18,050 bases of DNA from Oscillospiraceae bacterium (GCA_017539885.1 JAFYCC010000064.1:1-18050), one strand, 5' to 3'. Numbered from the stretch's first letter, positions 6,709-14,501 are shown. Program-made: numbers and translations. Notes: generated from the letters alone by a model not told the origin.

Positions 6709-8280
6709 ATGCATTTCATCGAACGTGAAGATTATTCCGATCCGAAAGCGAGAGAAGCCCGCTACCCCTGGGGCACCCCACCCCCGAAGATTGACGAGGC
6801 TCTCATTCAGGAGACGGTAACGGCAGACGTGGCAGTCATCGGCGGCGGCATCTCCGGCCTTGCCACCGGCGCGCGCTGTGTGCAGCTGGGGCAGAGCGTC
6901 GTCGTGGTGGAGAAGTTCAAGGGCCTTGTCGCGCACGGCGCCCACATTGCGTCCGTAGGCAGCAAGATCCAGCGCGAGAACGGCGTGTACATTGATAAGC
7001 GGCAGTTCGCGCGCGACTGGATGCGCATCTGCGGCAGCCGCGTGAACGAGGACCTGCTCTGGCTCTATGTGAACAAGAGCGAAGAGGCCTGGGAATGGCT
7101 GCTCGAGACCGGCGGCGAGGCCGTGGAGGGCAAACTCTTCGGCGGCTATTACAAGGGGCCGGATTTCACGGAATACCCCGGCACGCATTTTATCGTGCAG
7201 AAACCGGGCTATCACGTTTATAAGAACAACAAAACCGCTTATCTCGCGTGCGAGATCATGGAGAAGGTCATTCTCGACGGCGGCCACAGGATCGACCGCA
7301 ACACGCGCGCACTGTATCTGGAAAAGGATGAGAGCGGGCGCGTCGTCTCCTTCGTGGCTCAGGACAACGAGGGCGTTTATCGCCGCTATGTCGGCAAAAA
7401 GGCAGTCGTGCTCGCCACAGGAGATATCGCCGGCGACCGTGAAATGATGAAGTACTTTGCTCCGCTCGGTCTGCGCGCCGCGCACAACGGCTATTTTCCC
7501 GTCGGCGTGAATACAGGCGACGGCCATAAGATGGCATACTGGGCGGGAGCGGAATATGAGCAACACGACTGGGCTCTCTCTCTGCACCTGATCGCCTATT
7601 CGCTGTTCGCATTCTTCTTCCTGCACGTCAACCAGCAGGGCAGACGTTACATGAACGAGGACACCTGGGTACAGGCCAAGGCGATCCGCACGCTCGAGCA
7701 GCCGGACGGCCGCTGGGCCTTCAGCGTCTTCGACAGCCGCTGGGTCGATCAGGTGCGCTATCTCTCGCCCATCAACGGCGGGCAGTTCTGCGAGCCGCTG
7801 CAGGCGGTATACGGCGAGGGCTGGAGCGACGACAACGGCATCGAGAAGACGATCGAGAAATATGTCGAGGACGGCGTCTGCTGCAAGGCGGATACGCTCG
7901 AAGAACTGGCCGAACAGATGGGCGTCGACAGGGATACCTTCCTTGCCACGGTCAAGCGCTACAACGAGCTGTATCAGAAGCAGAACGACGAGGATTACGG
8001 CAAACGCACAGCGCTGCTCACGCCAATCGACAAGCCGCCCTATTACGCGCTCAAGTTCGGTCCCTCGCTGCTGGACGTGTTCGGCGGCGTCATCACCGAC
8101 GTGAAGCTGCGTGTACTCGACGCGGACTCCAAGCCCATCCCCGGCCTGCTGGCCGTTGGCATGATCGCAGGCGGCCTCTACGGTGTGGACTACCCGCTGC
8201 TCTTCAACGGCAACAGCCACGGCCGCTGCCTCACGTGGGCAAGGCAGGCGGCCGAGACCATCGCCAACGGCGACTCATAA
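6709..8280 (+). CDS. FAD-dependent oxidoreductase, fumarate reductase/succinate dehydrogenase flavoprotein type
   Basis: This 523-aa flavoprotein has the dinucleotide-binding fold at residues 41-70 (ADVAVIGGGISGLATGARC, then VVVVEKF with Glu68 for the ribose). A mid-protein ATGD motif follows, and a C-terminal FAD-closing segment GLLAVGMIAGGLYGVDYPLLFNG precedes SHGRCLTWARQAAE. HVNQQGRRYMNED resembles the substrate-side segment of fumarate-reductase-like enzymes (FAD_binding_2 family). These enzymes reduce or desaturate C-C double bonds; relatives act on fumarate, urocanate and 3-ketosteroids. There is no FMN-binding domain, haem motif or Tat signal, so electrons must come from a separate carrier. 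The substrate cannot be assigned. GGAGGAG lies 6 bases before the ATG. The gene is a single-gene transcript. Confidence 0.85.
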   Translation: MHFIEREDYSDPKAREARYPWGTPPPKIDEALIQETVTADVAVIGGGISGLATGARCVQLGQSVVVVEKFKGLVAHGAHIASVGSKIQRENGVYIDKRQFARDWMRICGSRVNEDLLWLYVNKSEEAWEWLLETGGEAVEGKLFGGYYKGPDFTEYPGTHFIVQKPGYHVYKNNKTAYLACEIMEKVILDGGHRIDRNTRALYLEKDESGRVVSFVAQDNEGVYRRYVGKKAVVLATGDIAGDREMMKYFAPLGLRAAHNGYFPVGVNTGDGHKMAYWAGAEYEQHDWALSLHLIAYSLFAFFFLHVNQQGRRYMNEDTWVQAKAIRTLEQPDGRWAFSVFDSRWVDQVRYLSPINGGQFCEPLQAVYGEGWSDDNGIEKTIEKYVEDGVCCKADTLEELAEQMGVDRDTFLATVKRYNELYQKQNDEDYGKRTALLTPIDKPPYYALKFGPSLLDVFGGVITDVKLRVLDADSKPIPGLLAVGMIAGGLYGVDYPLLFNGNSHGRCLTWARQAAETIANGDS

Positions 8281-8291
8281 TAGCAAGCAAA

Positions 8292-8335
8292 ACGGCAAAA
8301 GGAGAGGTGCGGAAAAGCACCTCTCCTTTTGCCGT
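8292..8335. terminator. Bidirectional terminator between convergent genes
   Basis: A 19-bp perfect inverted repeat (8292-8310 with 8317-8335) has a 6-base loop. It lies between the flavoprotein stop (8280) and the stop of the GNAT gene (8342). Each arm carries TTTT/AAAA runs inside the stem instead of a long external T-tract, so it can serve both strands. Confidence 0.8.
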
Positions 8336-8341
8336 CCGGAC

Positions 8342-8863
8342 TTATGTGCAGTCGCGGTAGAAGTAGATGTCTGCCTTATGCGCCTGCGGCGTGCCGCGGT
8401 AGGCGCGGTTGTCGAAACCGCCGATGGCGAAACCGCGATGCAGGTAGAACAGGCAGGCATCGAGATTGTTGTCCTGTGCGACAACGTATATGCCCTGCAT
8501 ACCGGCTGCGGCAGCCTCGTCCATGCAGGCCTCGATGAGCCGGCTGCCGACACCCTTTCCCCGATAGGCGCGGCAAACCTTCAGATCGTCGAGATACAGA
8601 TAGCGGAACATTGCTTTTCGCAGTACGGCAAGGCCTGTGCAGACCCCGTCCTCGCAAGCTGCCAGAAAGACTGCGTTTTCGTCGGCAGGGTCATATGGAT
8701 AGTCGGGAAAGCACATCTCCGTCCGCTCGGGGAAGACTTCCGTCCGCCAGTTCCACGCGCCGTTCTCCAGCGCGGGAATCAGCCTGCCCCAAAGAGGGAA
8801 CGGCTCGTTTGGAAGATTTGCTTCCTGAACGTCCGCCGGTCCCAGACGTCTTATTTCAATCAT
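8342..8863 (-). CDS. GNAT acetyltransferase, streptothricin-acetyltransferase-like
   Basis: This 173-aa GNAT-fold enzyme would transfer acetyl from acetyl-CoA to an amine. The CoA-binding signature is YRGKGVGS, following YLYLDDLKVCRAY. The C-terminal half (VAQDNNLDACLFYLHRGF, then AIGGFDNRAYRGTP and ADIYFYRD) follows the layout of streptothricin/nourseothricin acetyltransferases (Sat), including the IGGFD motif and the aromatic IYxYR end. Resistance activity is an inference; many Sat-like proteins in commensals have unknown substrates. The frame is open upstream, but the ATG at 8861-8863 is preferred. It overlaps the TGA of the zinc-ribbon gene as ATGA and has GGGGAG about 11 bases before it. 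Both features imply coupled translation from the promoter at 9138-9166. Confidence 0.82.
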   Translation of the reverse strand: MIEIRRLGPADVQEANLPNEPFPLWGRLIPALENGAWNWRTEVFPERTEMCFPDYPYDPADENAVFLAACEDGVCTGLAVLRKAMFRYLYLDDLKVCRAYRGKGVGSRLIEACMDEAAAAGMQGIYVVAQDNNLDACLFYLHRGFAIGGFDNRAYRGTPQAHKADIYFYRDCT

Positions 8864-9105
8864 ACGCAGCTTTTCTCCCCAGAAAGGGCGTTCAGTTCGT
8901 CCAGCAGATGGATCGTCCGAAAGACCTTGCCGCAGTTCCTGCACTGCCAGTCGCAGTCGCTCTTCTTCGCTTTTTTATGCAGAGGCTCAAGCGCTGCGGA
9001 GCAGATGGGGCAGGGCGTCTCCTCCTGACGCCACAGGCTCTTCAGGAAACGGAGGACGTCCTCTCTGGATTCAATATTCAGGTCTTTCAGCGTTGCCTTC
9101 TCCAT
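8860..9105 (-). CDS. Small zinc-ribbon protein
   Basis: This protein of about 81 aa is predicted to bind zinc. It has CPIC, then after about 18 residues CDWQCRNCG, giving a four-cysteine ribbon with an extra Cys. The segment REDVLRFLKSLWRQEETPCPIC and the later CRNCGKVF resemble the zinc ribbon found at the start of IS1595-type transposases. No transposase domain follows, so it may be a stand-alone or leftover domain. The ATG at 9103-9105 is used here; a GTG two codons earlier (9109-9111) is equally possible because neither has a good ribosome site. Its TGA overlaps the GNAT start by 4 bases. No specific function is known. Confidence 0.68.
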   Translation of the reverse strand: MEKATLKDLNIESREDVLRFLKSLWRQEETPCPICSAALEPLHKKAKKSDCDWQCRNCGKVFRTIHLLDELNALSGEKSCV

Positions 9106-9137
9106 AAGCACTACGGAATGACGGCGTTATCGCTTCG

Positions 9138-9166
9138 ATTATACCGCGGCGAGGCGGTACGGTCAA
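9138..9166 (-). promoter_or_regulatory. Promoter of the zinc-ribbon/GNAT pair
   Basis: On the minus strand, TTGACC (9161-9166) and a perfect TATAAT (9138-9143) are separated by 17 bases. The predicted start is near 9131, leaving a leader of about 25 bases that contains no clear ribosome site. Confidence 0.75.
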
Positions 9167-9181
9167 CCGATGCGAAACAGG

Positions 9182-9210
9182 TTGCAATCCACCGGAGGAT
9201 TGACTATACT
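9182..9210 (+). promoter_or_regulatory. Promoter of the Na+/phosphate symporter gene
   Basis: TTGCAA (9182-9187) and TATACT (9205-9210) are separated by exactly 17 bases. The -35 box lies 15 bases from the -35 box of the divergent zinc-ribbon/GNAT promoter, so a regulator bound between them could affect both. No operator repeat is obvious. Confidence 0.72.
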
Positions 9211-9262
9211 ATATTCTGGTGGGAAATCGGGCCATACGGCAAAGTGAGGAAATTGGCAAGCG

Positions 9263-11026
9263 ATGAGCGTATTACAGATCATCAATCTGCTCTGCGGCGC
9301 GGCGCTGTTCCTGTTCGGCATGACGCGCATGGGCGACGGCCTGCAGCGTGTTTCCGGCAGCAAGCTCGAGCCGATCCTGTTCAAGCTCTCCGGCACGCCG
9401 CTTCGCGGCGTTCTGCTCGGTACGGGCGTTACGGCGGTGATCCAGTCGTCCTCTGCGACGAGCGTGATGGCTGTCGGCTTCGTCAACGCGGGTATGATGC
9501 GCGTGCGGCAGGCGGTGAGCGTCATTCTCGGCGCTATCCTTGGAACAAGTATCACGGGCTGGATCCTCTGCCTGAGTTATATCGACAGCGCGACCGGACT
9601 CAGCGGTCTGTTCTCTACGGCGACAATCACAGGCGTCGTGGCCGTCGCGGGTATCTGCCTGCGGCTGTTTTCCAAAAAGCAGGCTCGGCGCAGCGTCGGC
9701 GACATCCTGATGGGATTTGCCGTGCTGATGTTCGGAATGAGCACCATGAGCGGCGCGGTGAGCGATCTCGGCAAGCAGAGCTGGTTCACATCCATGCTTG
9801 CCAGTATGACGAATCCGCTGCTCGGCATCCTTGTCGGAACCGTGTTTACGGCGGTCCTTCAGTCGGCCAGCGCGGCGGTGGGCGTCATTCAGGCGCTGTC
9901 CGTGACAGGCGCCATGCATTTTGACGCGGCGCTGCCGCTGCTCATGGGTATCTGCATAGGCGCGGCGGTGCCGGTCGTGCTCTCGGCGATCGGCGCAAGA
10001 GTAGATGCCAGGCGCGCTGCCGCTGTATACCCGGTGGCCACTGTGCTTGGCGTCGCGGTTTGTTCCGCACTCTTTTATGGCGCGAATGCCATCTTTCATT
10101 TCGATCAGCTTATGGAGACGGTCATGGGTCCGGTATCCGTCGCTTTGGTGAATACCGTATACCGTCTCGTCGTGCTCTGCCTCCTTGCGCCGCTTTCCGG
10201 CGCACTGGAAAAACTCGTGGCACTGCTCATACCGGAAAAGAAGTCCGCCGCGGAGAAGGAACTTGCTCTGCGGCTGGAGGAACGTTTTCTCACGCATCCG
10301 GCACTGGCCATCGGACAGAGCATGCTGGCTGTTTCGGAGATGGCACTGCAGGCGCAGGAAGCCTTCCAAAAGGCGGTGGATCTCCTGCTTGATTACGACC
10401 AGAGCGCTTTTGAACGGGTCGTTGAACTCGAGGCGGCGGGCGACCGCTATGAGGACGCGCTCGGTTCCTATCTCATGCGTCTGACCGGACGTGCGCTGAC
10501 GGAGCAGCAGGGCCGTGAGAGCGGGAACATACTTCGCGCGCTGGCGGATCTGGAGCGCATTACCGACCTCTCACTGAATGTGGCGGAGAGCGCGAAAGAA
10601 CTGCTTGACCGGTCGCTGACCATCTCCGACGCGGCAAAGGCAGATCTCTCTGTCGTGATCCACGCGGTGCTGGAGAATCTGCGTCTTGCGACGACGGCCT
10701 TCGTCAATGGCAGTCAGGAGGACGCCCTTCGCGTGGAACCGCTTGAGGAGGTCATCGACATGCTCTGCGACGAGTGCAAGGCTCGCCACGTCGAACGTCT
10801 GCGGCTGGGTATCTGTCAGGTGCCGCAGAACTACATTTTCAACGATCTGCTCACGAATTTCGAGCGCGTGTCAGATCACTGCTCCAACCTCGCCGAGGCC
10901 GCGGTGGAGCCGGACAACGAACGCTTTGAGGCGCACGAGTATCTGGACAGACTGCGTGAGAAGCACTCGCCGGAATTCGACCGGTATTTCGACGAATACC
11001 GAAGGCAATACGCTCTGGCGAACTGA
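9263..11026 (+). CDS. Na+/phosphate symporter fused to a PhoU-like domain (NptA/YjbB type)
   Basis: This 587-aa inner-membrane protein would couple sodium to phosphate movement. Two inverted-repeat Na/Pi domains are visible: the first with QSSSAT at residues 61-66, the second with the diverged QSASAA at 200-205. Each is surrounded by hydrophobic segments, with GTSITGW near 94-100. From about residue 345 to 560 the protein is helical and PhoU-like, with repeated ELEAAGDRYED and NFERVSDHCSNLAE phrases. This is the usual fusion in Firmicutes. The ribosome site is weak; ATG 9263 is kept because MSVLQIINLLCGAALFLFG is the usual beginning of the family. No pst or phoR genes are nearby. The direction of transport in this family is debated. 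Confidence 0.93.
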   Translation: MSVLQIINLLCGAALFLFGMTRMGDGLQRVSGSKLEPILFKLSGTPLRGVLLGTGVTAVIQSSSATSVMAVGFVNAGMMRVRQAVSVILGAILGTSITGWILCLSYIDSATGLSGLFSTATITGVVAVAGICLRLFSKKQARRSVGDILMGFAVLMFGMSTMSGAVSDLGKQSWFTSMLASMTNPLLGILVGTVFTAVLQSASAAVGVIQALSVTGAMHFDAALPLLMGICIGAAVPVVLSAIGARVDARRAAAVYPVATVLGVAVCSALFYGANAIFHFDQLMETVMGPVSVALVNTVYRLVVLCLLAPLSGALEKLVALLIPEKKSAAEKELALRLEERFLTHPALAIGQSMLAVSEMALQAQEAFQKAVDLLLDYDQSAFERVVELEAAGDRYEDALGSYLMRLTGRALTEQQGRESGNILRALADLERITDLSLNVAESAKELLDRSLTISDAAKADLSVVIHAVLENLRLATTAFVNGSQEDALRVEPLEEVIDMLCDECKARHVERLRLGICQVPQNYIFNDLLTNFERVSDHCSNLAEAAVEPDNERFEAHEYLDRLREKHSPEFDRYFDEYRRQYALAN

Positions 11027-11063
11027 ACACAGCGCCCCGAAAGTGGCGCTGTGTTCAGTTCGC
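11018..11063. terminator. 19-bp inverted repeat overlapping the end of the symporter gene
   Basis: A perfect 19-bp stem (11018-11036 with 11045-11063) has an 8-base loop and includes the TGA at 11024-11026. It sits between convergent genes (stops at 11026 and 11073), so a bidirectional terminator role is likely, but neither strand has a T-tract after it. The right arm can instead fold by itself as GTTCAG-TTCG-CTGAAC (about 11053-11068). Confidence 0.55.
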
Positions 11064-11072
11064 TGAACGGAT

Positions 11073-11819
11073 TTATGCCTGAGGCGGCATGATCCATGTA
11101 GCGAGCTTGCTGACGGCTTTAAAACCCAGTGCACGATAAAGCGGCTCACCGAGGGCGGAAGCCTGAAGAGTGGCGATCTTGGCACCATCGCGCTTTGCCT
11201 GCGTCAGAGCATGCCGCAGCAGCCGCCCTGCCACGCTGCGCCTTCGGCATTCCGGCAGAACACCGACCTCGTGGATCCCCGCATTGCCGTCTTCGGTGTA
11301 GAGGAGCGTCGTTCCGATGAGGCGGCCATCCTCCTCGAAGCCGTAGAAATAACAGTCTTCGCGACGTACCATCGCCTCAAATGCGGGCTGTTCCGGCGGC
11401 TTGTCAAACGCACGGCAGCAGGTTTCGCCCCACTCCTCTATGCGATCGAGACCAATGCGCACGACTTGCGGCGACTCGGCAAAACTGTGCTCTTTCAGCT
11501 TAAGTATCATCCCTGTCTGCGTGACCATAGGGGCGTAGCCGGCCTCTTGCAGCAGATCGCCCATGCGTTCCGGCACGCATCCCTGCGTGTAGGACACGAG
11601 CATGAGCGCCGCCTCGCGCACGAGGCGCAGAGCGTCCGACGCGTCCTCATCGCTCACTCCGCGCAGCGCAACACGGCCGTAGAAGCTCGGAAAGGGGAAG
11701 CCCGGCCGGAAAATCTCGCCGAGCCGTCCCTGAAGCCGCTGACCGCCTGTGAGCGAGGCAACGAGCGAGCACATATCCAGCAGACTCTGTTCGGCGAGGA
11801 TCGCTTCTTCACTGAGCAT
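11073..11819 (-). CDS. GNAT family N-acetyltransferase
   Basis: This 248-aa protein has an N-terminal region without a recognised domain (1-120) and a C-terminal GNAT fold. VGVLPECRRRSVAGRLLRHAL carries the acetyl-CoA loop in the form RxxSxA, with Ser in place of the usual first Gly. Other recognisable segments are YFYGFEEDGRLIGTTLLYTEDG and LQASALGEPLYRALGFK at the end. The substrate is unknown. The frame extends upstream, but the ATG at 11817-11819 is preferred. It has AAAGGAG 7 bases before it, and the promoter at 11895-11923 gives a leader of about 70 bases. It is a single-gene transcript that ends at the shared hairpin at 11018-11063. Confidence 0.85.
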   Translation of the reverse strand: MLSEEAILAEQSLLDMCSLVASLTGGQRLQGRLGEIFRPGFPFPSFYGRVALRGVSDEDASDALRLVREAALMLVSYTQGCVPERMGDLLQEAGYAPMVTQTGMILKLKEHSFAESPQVVRIGLDRIEEWGETCCRAFDKPPEQPAFEAMVRREDCYFYGFEEDGRLIGTTLLYTEDGNAGIHEVGVLPECRRRSVAGRLLRHALTQAKRDGAKIATLQASALGEPLYRALGFKAVSKLATWIMPPQA

Positions 11820-11894
11820 GGAAACTGCTCCTTTCTTCAAAATAATGCAGATTGTCCGATCGAATGCAAAACAGCACTGTCGCTGTCGTGAATC

Positions 11895-11923
11895 AGTATA
11901 CCACGGCACTCCGATGCAGACAA
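11895..11923 (-). promoter_or_regulatory. Promoter of the second GNAT gene
   Basis: On the minus strand, TTGTCT (11918-11923) and TATACT (11895-11900) are 17 bases apart. The -35 box starts only a few bases after the upstream permease gene's terminator hairpin (11930-11952), so the two transcripts are tightly packed. Confidence 0.72.
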
Positions 11924-11929
11924 CGATAA

Positions 11930-11952
11930 ACCGCCGCTCTGAGAGCGGCGGT
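11930..11952 (-). terminator. Terminator of the EamA permease gene
   Basis: A 10-bp GC-rich stem, ACCGCCGCTC with GAGCGGCGGT, has a 3-base loop and is followed on the minus strand by TTTATCG. It starts 15 bases past the stop at 11968. Confidence 0.75.
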
Positions 11953-11967
11953 CAATTGCATTCAGCG

Positions 11968-12891
11968 TTACACGTCGAAGACGCCGAGAATGACGATGCC
12001 GATGAACACCAGCAGGATCATCAGGTAGTGCTTCCGGGAGAGCTTTTCTTTCAGGAAGATGCGGCTCCACAGAACGGATGCCGCGCAGTAGGCGCTGATT
12101 ATGGGCGCGGACATGGCCAGATGCTCCGAATCCGCGATCGCAAAGATGTAGGCAAACTGACCGATGGTCTCGCAGACCGCACCAATGTATTTCGGGGCTT
12201 CCTTCTTCGGGAGGAAGCGGTCCTTTTTGATGAGTTTGACGTAGATGAAGCAGAGCACGCCGGCGGCAAGGAAGGTCAGTTCATAGGCAACGTTGGCGCT
12301 TGCCTCAAAGTCTTCCACAAAGCCGCTGAGCTTTTCCAAAACGAGATTGTCGCCGAAGGTGCCCGCAGCGTCAAGCAGGCAGTAGGCGATCGGCAGCGCC
12401 AGCGCCAGCCAGCTCTTGGCGTATTTGAAGTTGCCGTATTCCTGCCGCGCGCGCCGAAGCGCCTCGTCCTCGCGGGATTCCACGATACCCAGACCGATCA
12501 CACCCGCACAGATCAGCGCGATCGCAACATAGACGAGCGGAGAGTATTCCTCTCCGAAAAACAGAATTGCCAGAATCGCCACCAACGCACCGGAGGCGTT
12601 GCAGATTGGAGAGGAGACGGAGAGCTCGATGTAGCGCAGACCAAGATAGCCCAGAGCCATCGAGACGATATAAAGCAGGGAGACGGGCAGATAGGTCAGG
12701 ATGATCCGGAAATTGATGACAACGCCGTTGACAAAGATCTCGAAGAGCGCATGCAGGCCCATCACGACGCCGACGGCAATCACCATTTTCAGGTGATTGA
12801 GCTTATCCGAGCCATCCCGGCAGCCGATTTTTGAAAACAGGTCGGATCCGCTCCAGAAGAGCAGGGCAGCGAGTGCGAGCCAAAACCACAT
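11968..12891 (-). CDS. EamA/DMT family permease
   Basis: This 307-aa membrane protein has about ten hydrophobic segments arranged as two EamA-type halves of the drug/metabolite transporter superfamily. The first half begins MWFWLALAALLFWSGSDLFSK. The second ends with the typical FLKEKLSRKHYLMILLVFIGIVIL. An acidic, hydrophilic loop (about residues 140-165) separates the halves. The substrate is unknown; some members export amino acids or take up sugars. The frame is open further upstream, but ATG 12889-12891 is chosen for its GGAGG site about 9 bases upstream and because it starts directly at the first membrane helix. A clear promoter (12924-12952) precedes it. It is probably a single-gene transcript. 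Confidence 0.88.
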   Translation of the reverse strand: MWFWLALAALLFWSGSDLFSKIGCRDGSDKLNHLKMVIAVGVVMGLHALFEIFVNGVVINFRIILTYLPVSLLYIVSMALGYLGLRYIELSVSSPICNASGALVAILAILFFGEEYSPLVYVAIALICAGVIGLGIVESREDEALRRARQEYGNFKYAKSWLALALPIAYCLLDAAGTFGDNLVLEKLSGFVEDFEASANVAYELTFLAAGVLCFIYVKLIKKDRFLPKKEAPKYIGAVCETIGQFAYIFAIADSEHLAMSAPIISAYCAASVLWSRIFLKEKLSRKHYLMILLVFIGIVILGVFDV

Positions 12892-12923
12892 CGGTGTAAA
12901 CCTCCGACAAGAAAGCTGCCGCG

Positions 12924-12952
12924 ATTCTATCATATGCGGCCAGTTTTGGCAA
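12924..12952 (-). promoter_or_regulatory. Promoter of the EamA permease gene
   Basis: On the minus strand, TTGCCA (12947-12952) and TAGAAT (12924-12929) are 17 bases apart, and TGA precedes the -10 box (extended -10). The leader would be about 25 bases. Confidence 0.7.
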
Positions 12953-13007
12953 TAGCCGTGTGCCGCTCCGGCAGGGGCGAGTCACGCCCTCACGGGGAAA
13001 GTAAAGC

Positions 13008-13036
13008 TTGACATCGTCCCCGGAAGTGTTTATAAT
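13008..13036 (+). promoter_or_regulatory. Perfect consensus promoter of rpsU
   Basis: TTGACA (13008-13013) and TATAAT (13031-13036) are separated by exactly 17 bases, matching the housekeeping consensus at every position. This fits a highly expressed ribosomal protein gene. The leader is about 50 bases and ends in a GGAGGGAGG ribosome site. Confidence 0.92.
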
Positions 13037-13094
13037 ATCACCGTTAATGCGAGATGCTTAACCCTCAAGGTACAATCGGAGGGAGGGAAATAGA

Positions 13095-13280
13095 ATGTCC
13101 GAGGTCCATGTCAAGGAAAACGAGTCTCTGGATGCCGCGCTCAGACGCTTTAAGCGTAACTGCGCCAAGGCCGGCGTGCTGGCTGACCTTCGCAAGAAGG
13201 AGTATTATCAGAGCCCCAGCGTGAAGCGCCGCAAGAAGTCCGAGGCCGCCCGCAAGAACAAGAACAAGCGCTCTTACTGA
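13095..13280 (+). CDS. rpsU: 30S ribosomal protein S21
   Basis: This 61-aa basic protein is a component of the small ribosomal subunit that helps base-pairing with mRNA leaders. It shows the S21 hallmarks: an acidic start ([20 protein letters not shown]) and the [20 protein letters not shown] segment, here [20 protein letters not shown] Lys/Arg-rich tail ends KNKNKRSY. The length fits Firmicute S21 (about 57-60 aa). A strong GGAGGGAGG precedes ATG 13095. The gene stands alone between a consensus promoter and a strong terminator, without the yqeY or dnaG neighbours seen in some Firmicutes. Confidence 0.96.
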   Translation: MSEVHVKENESLDAALRRFKRNCAKAGVLADLRKKEYYQSPSVKRRKKSEAARKNKNKRSY

Positions 13281-13288
13281 GCAAGTAG

Positions 13289-13328
13289 AAAAAACGACCC
13301 GTTTGCCATTGCAAACGGGTCGTTTTTT
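13289..13328. terminator. Bidirectional rho-independent terminator
   Basis: A 12-bp stem (CGACCCGTTTGC with GCAAACGGGTCG, loop CATT) is flanked by A6 on the left and T6 on the right. It terminates rpsU on the plus strand and the DUF3048 gene (stop at 13347) on the minus strand. Confidence 0.95.
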
Positions 13329-13346
13329 CTGCACTTCGGATCGGCC

Positions 13347-14477
13347 TCAGCTCAGGCCGATCTCACTGTTGTTGGGAACAACGCAGATATAGGTCGTGCC
13401 GATGCCGAGCGTGAGCGGACTGCCGTCCGCCTTGATGTAGGAGAAGCGATCAGCATTCGACGCGCGTTCCCAGGTGATGTGGGTGGACTTTCCGCCGCAT
13501 GCGTAAACGCCCTCGTTGCTGCCTGTCAGCGTGACGGCAAGACGGCCGTAGTTATCAAGCGTACGCGTTGCTGCGTAGAGTACCAGCACATTTGTGAAAC
13601 CGACCTTCTCGCCGGTGTTGCCGTCGATATAATCGCTGCCGTACTGCGCGGGATAGTACAGCTGCGCTTCCGCGTCATAAGTGAAAGTCGTAGTTTTGTA
13701 GTTGCCGAAATGGACCTCTATCTTCTCTGCGGGAGCGCCGCTCGGCGTGCCGTTTTCCGCAAAACGCAGACCGTAGTCATAGTCCTCGGTCTCGTGCTCC
13801 GTGCGGTAGTTCAGCGCGGCAGTCGTGTCGAGGATCTTCTGCCCGGTCGTGAACAGACTGTGCTCAATGCCGTGCGCCATGCGGTTGGGGTCGCGCGCAA
13901 AGGCATCGGCGCCGGGGCCACGCACACCGTCGATGTTGTTCCAGTGGAGCGTCTTGACGTCACTGTAGGCCTGATCGCTTCCGCCCGCATGTACCATGAT
14001 GGCATCATAGGTGGTGGCGACGTCCAGATAATAGGGGCGCAGAGAACGCATGCTGCCCATGCTTCCGACGCCGTCAAGACTGGAGAACACGGCCATCATG
14101 CGGGTCGTGCCCTCCGCGAGGATCTCATAGAGAATGTCGCATTGCGAAGTAGAGCACTGCGGCTGCGCCACATTAATGTTATTGATCATCACCGCATACG
14201 GACGGGCGTTCCCGAAGGGCTGGGCAAGAGGCTCGCCTGTGAGCGGATGCTGATAGGGCATGGGGGTGGGCTCCGGCGTGGGCTCGGGCGTCGGCTCGGG
14301 CGTCGGTGTAACCGTTGCTTCCGGCGTGGAGGCGGGCGTAGCGACCGGCGTCGGAGAAGGAGTCGCCTCGGACACCGTTGGCGTCGGTGGAGGGTCGACC
14401 TGAGCGGGTTCGCTGCCGCAGGCGGCGCAGAGCAGAAGCATGGAGATTATCAGTACAGAAAGAAGCAGGCGTTTCAT
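13347..14477 (-). CDS. DUF3048 domain lipoprotein (YerB-like)
   Basis: This 376-aa protein is predicted to be exported and lipid-anchored. It has a positively charged start, a hydrophobic core (about residues 4-18) and Cys20 in LCAACGSE as the likely lipidation site. The -3 position holds Cys rather than the usual Leu. A low-complexity Pro/Thr/Glu linker covers about 28-76. The folded part (about 77-376) has YerB hallmarks: RPYAVMINNINVAQPQCSTSQCD, ILYEILAEGTTRMMAVF, SMRSLRPYYLDVA, DAIMVHAGGSDQAY, and a C-terminal YGRLAVTLTGSNEGVYACGGK. YerB function is not established; a cell-surface role is inferred. GAGGT precedes the ATG. The promoter contains a palindrome (14502-14519). Confidence 0.9.
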   Translation of the reverse strand: MKRLLLSVLIISMLLLCAACGSEPAQVDPPPTPTVSEATPSPTPVATPASTPEATVTPTPEPTPEPTPEPTPMPYQHPLTGEPLAQPFGNARPYAVMINNINVAQPQCSTSQCDILYEILAEGTTRMMAVFSSLDGVGSMGSMRSLRPYYLDVATTYDAIMVHAGGSDQAYSDVKTLHWNNIDGVRGPGADAFARDPNRMAHGIEHSLFTTGQKILDTTAALNYRTEHETEDYDYGLRFAENGTPSGAPAEKIEVHFGNYKTTTFTYDAEAQLYYPAQYGSDYIDGNTGEKVGFTNVLVLYAATRTLDNYGRLAVTLTGSNEGVYACGGKSTHITWERASNADRFSYIKADGSPLTLGIGTTYICVVPNNSEIGLS

Positions 14478-14501
14478 GCAAGTTACCTCATTTGCATACG
14501 T

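Noticed and set aside
6646..8220. Minus-strand open frame of about 520 codons opposite the flavoprotein gene
   Set aside because: It mirrors the FAD gene, which has the promoter, ribosome site, motifs and terminator. The antisense product shows none.
8860..9111. IS1595-family insertion sequence
   Set aside because: Only a zinc-ribbon-like domain is present. There is no transposase catalytic domain, no terminal inverted repeats and no target duplication, so no mobile element is called.
14262..14400. Possible minisatellite or CRISPR-like repeats in the GC-rich tract
   Set aside because: The repeats encode an in-frame Pro/Thr/Glu linker of an exported protein, the units are 6-12 bases, and there are no spacers.
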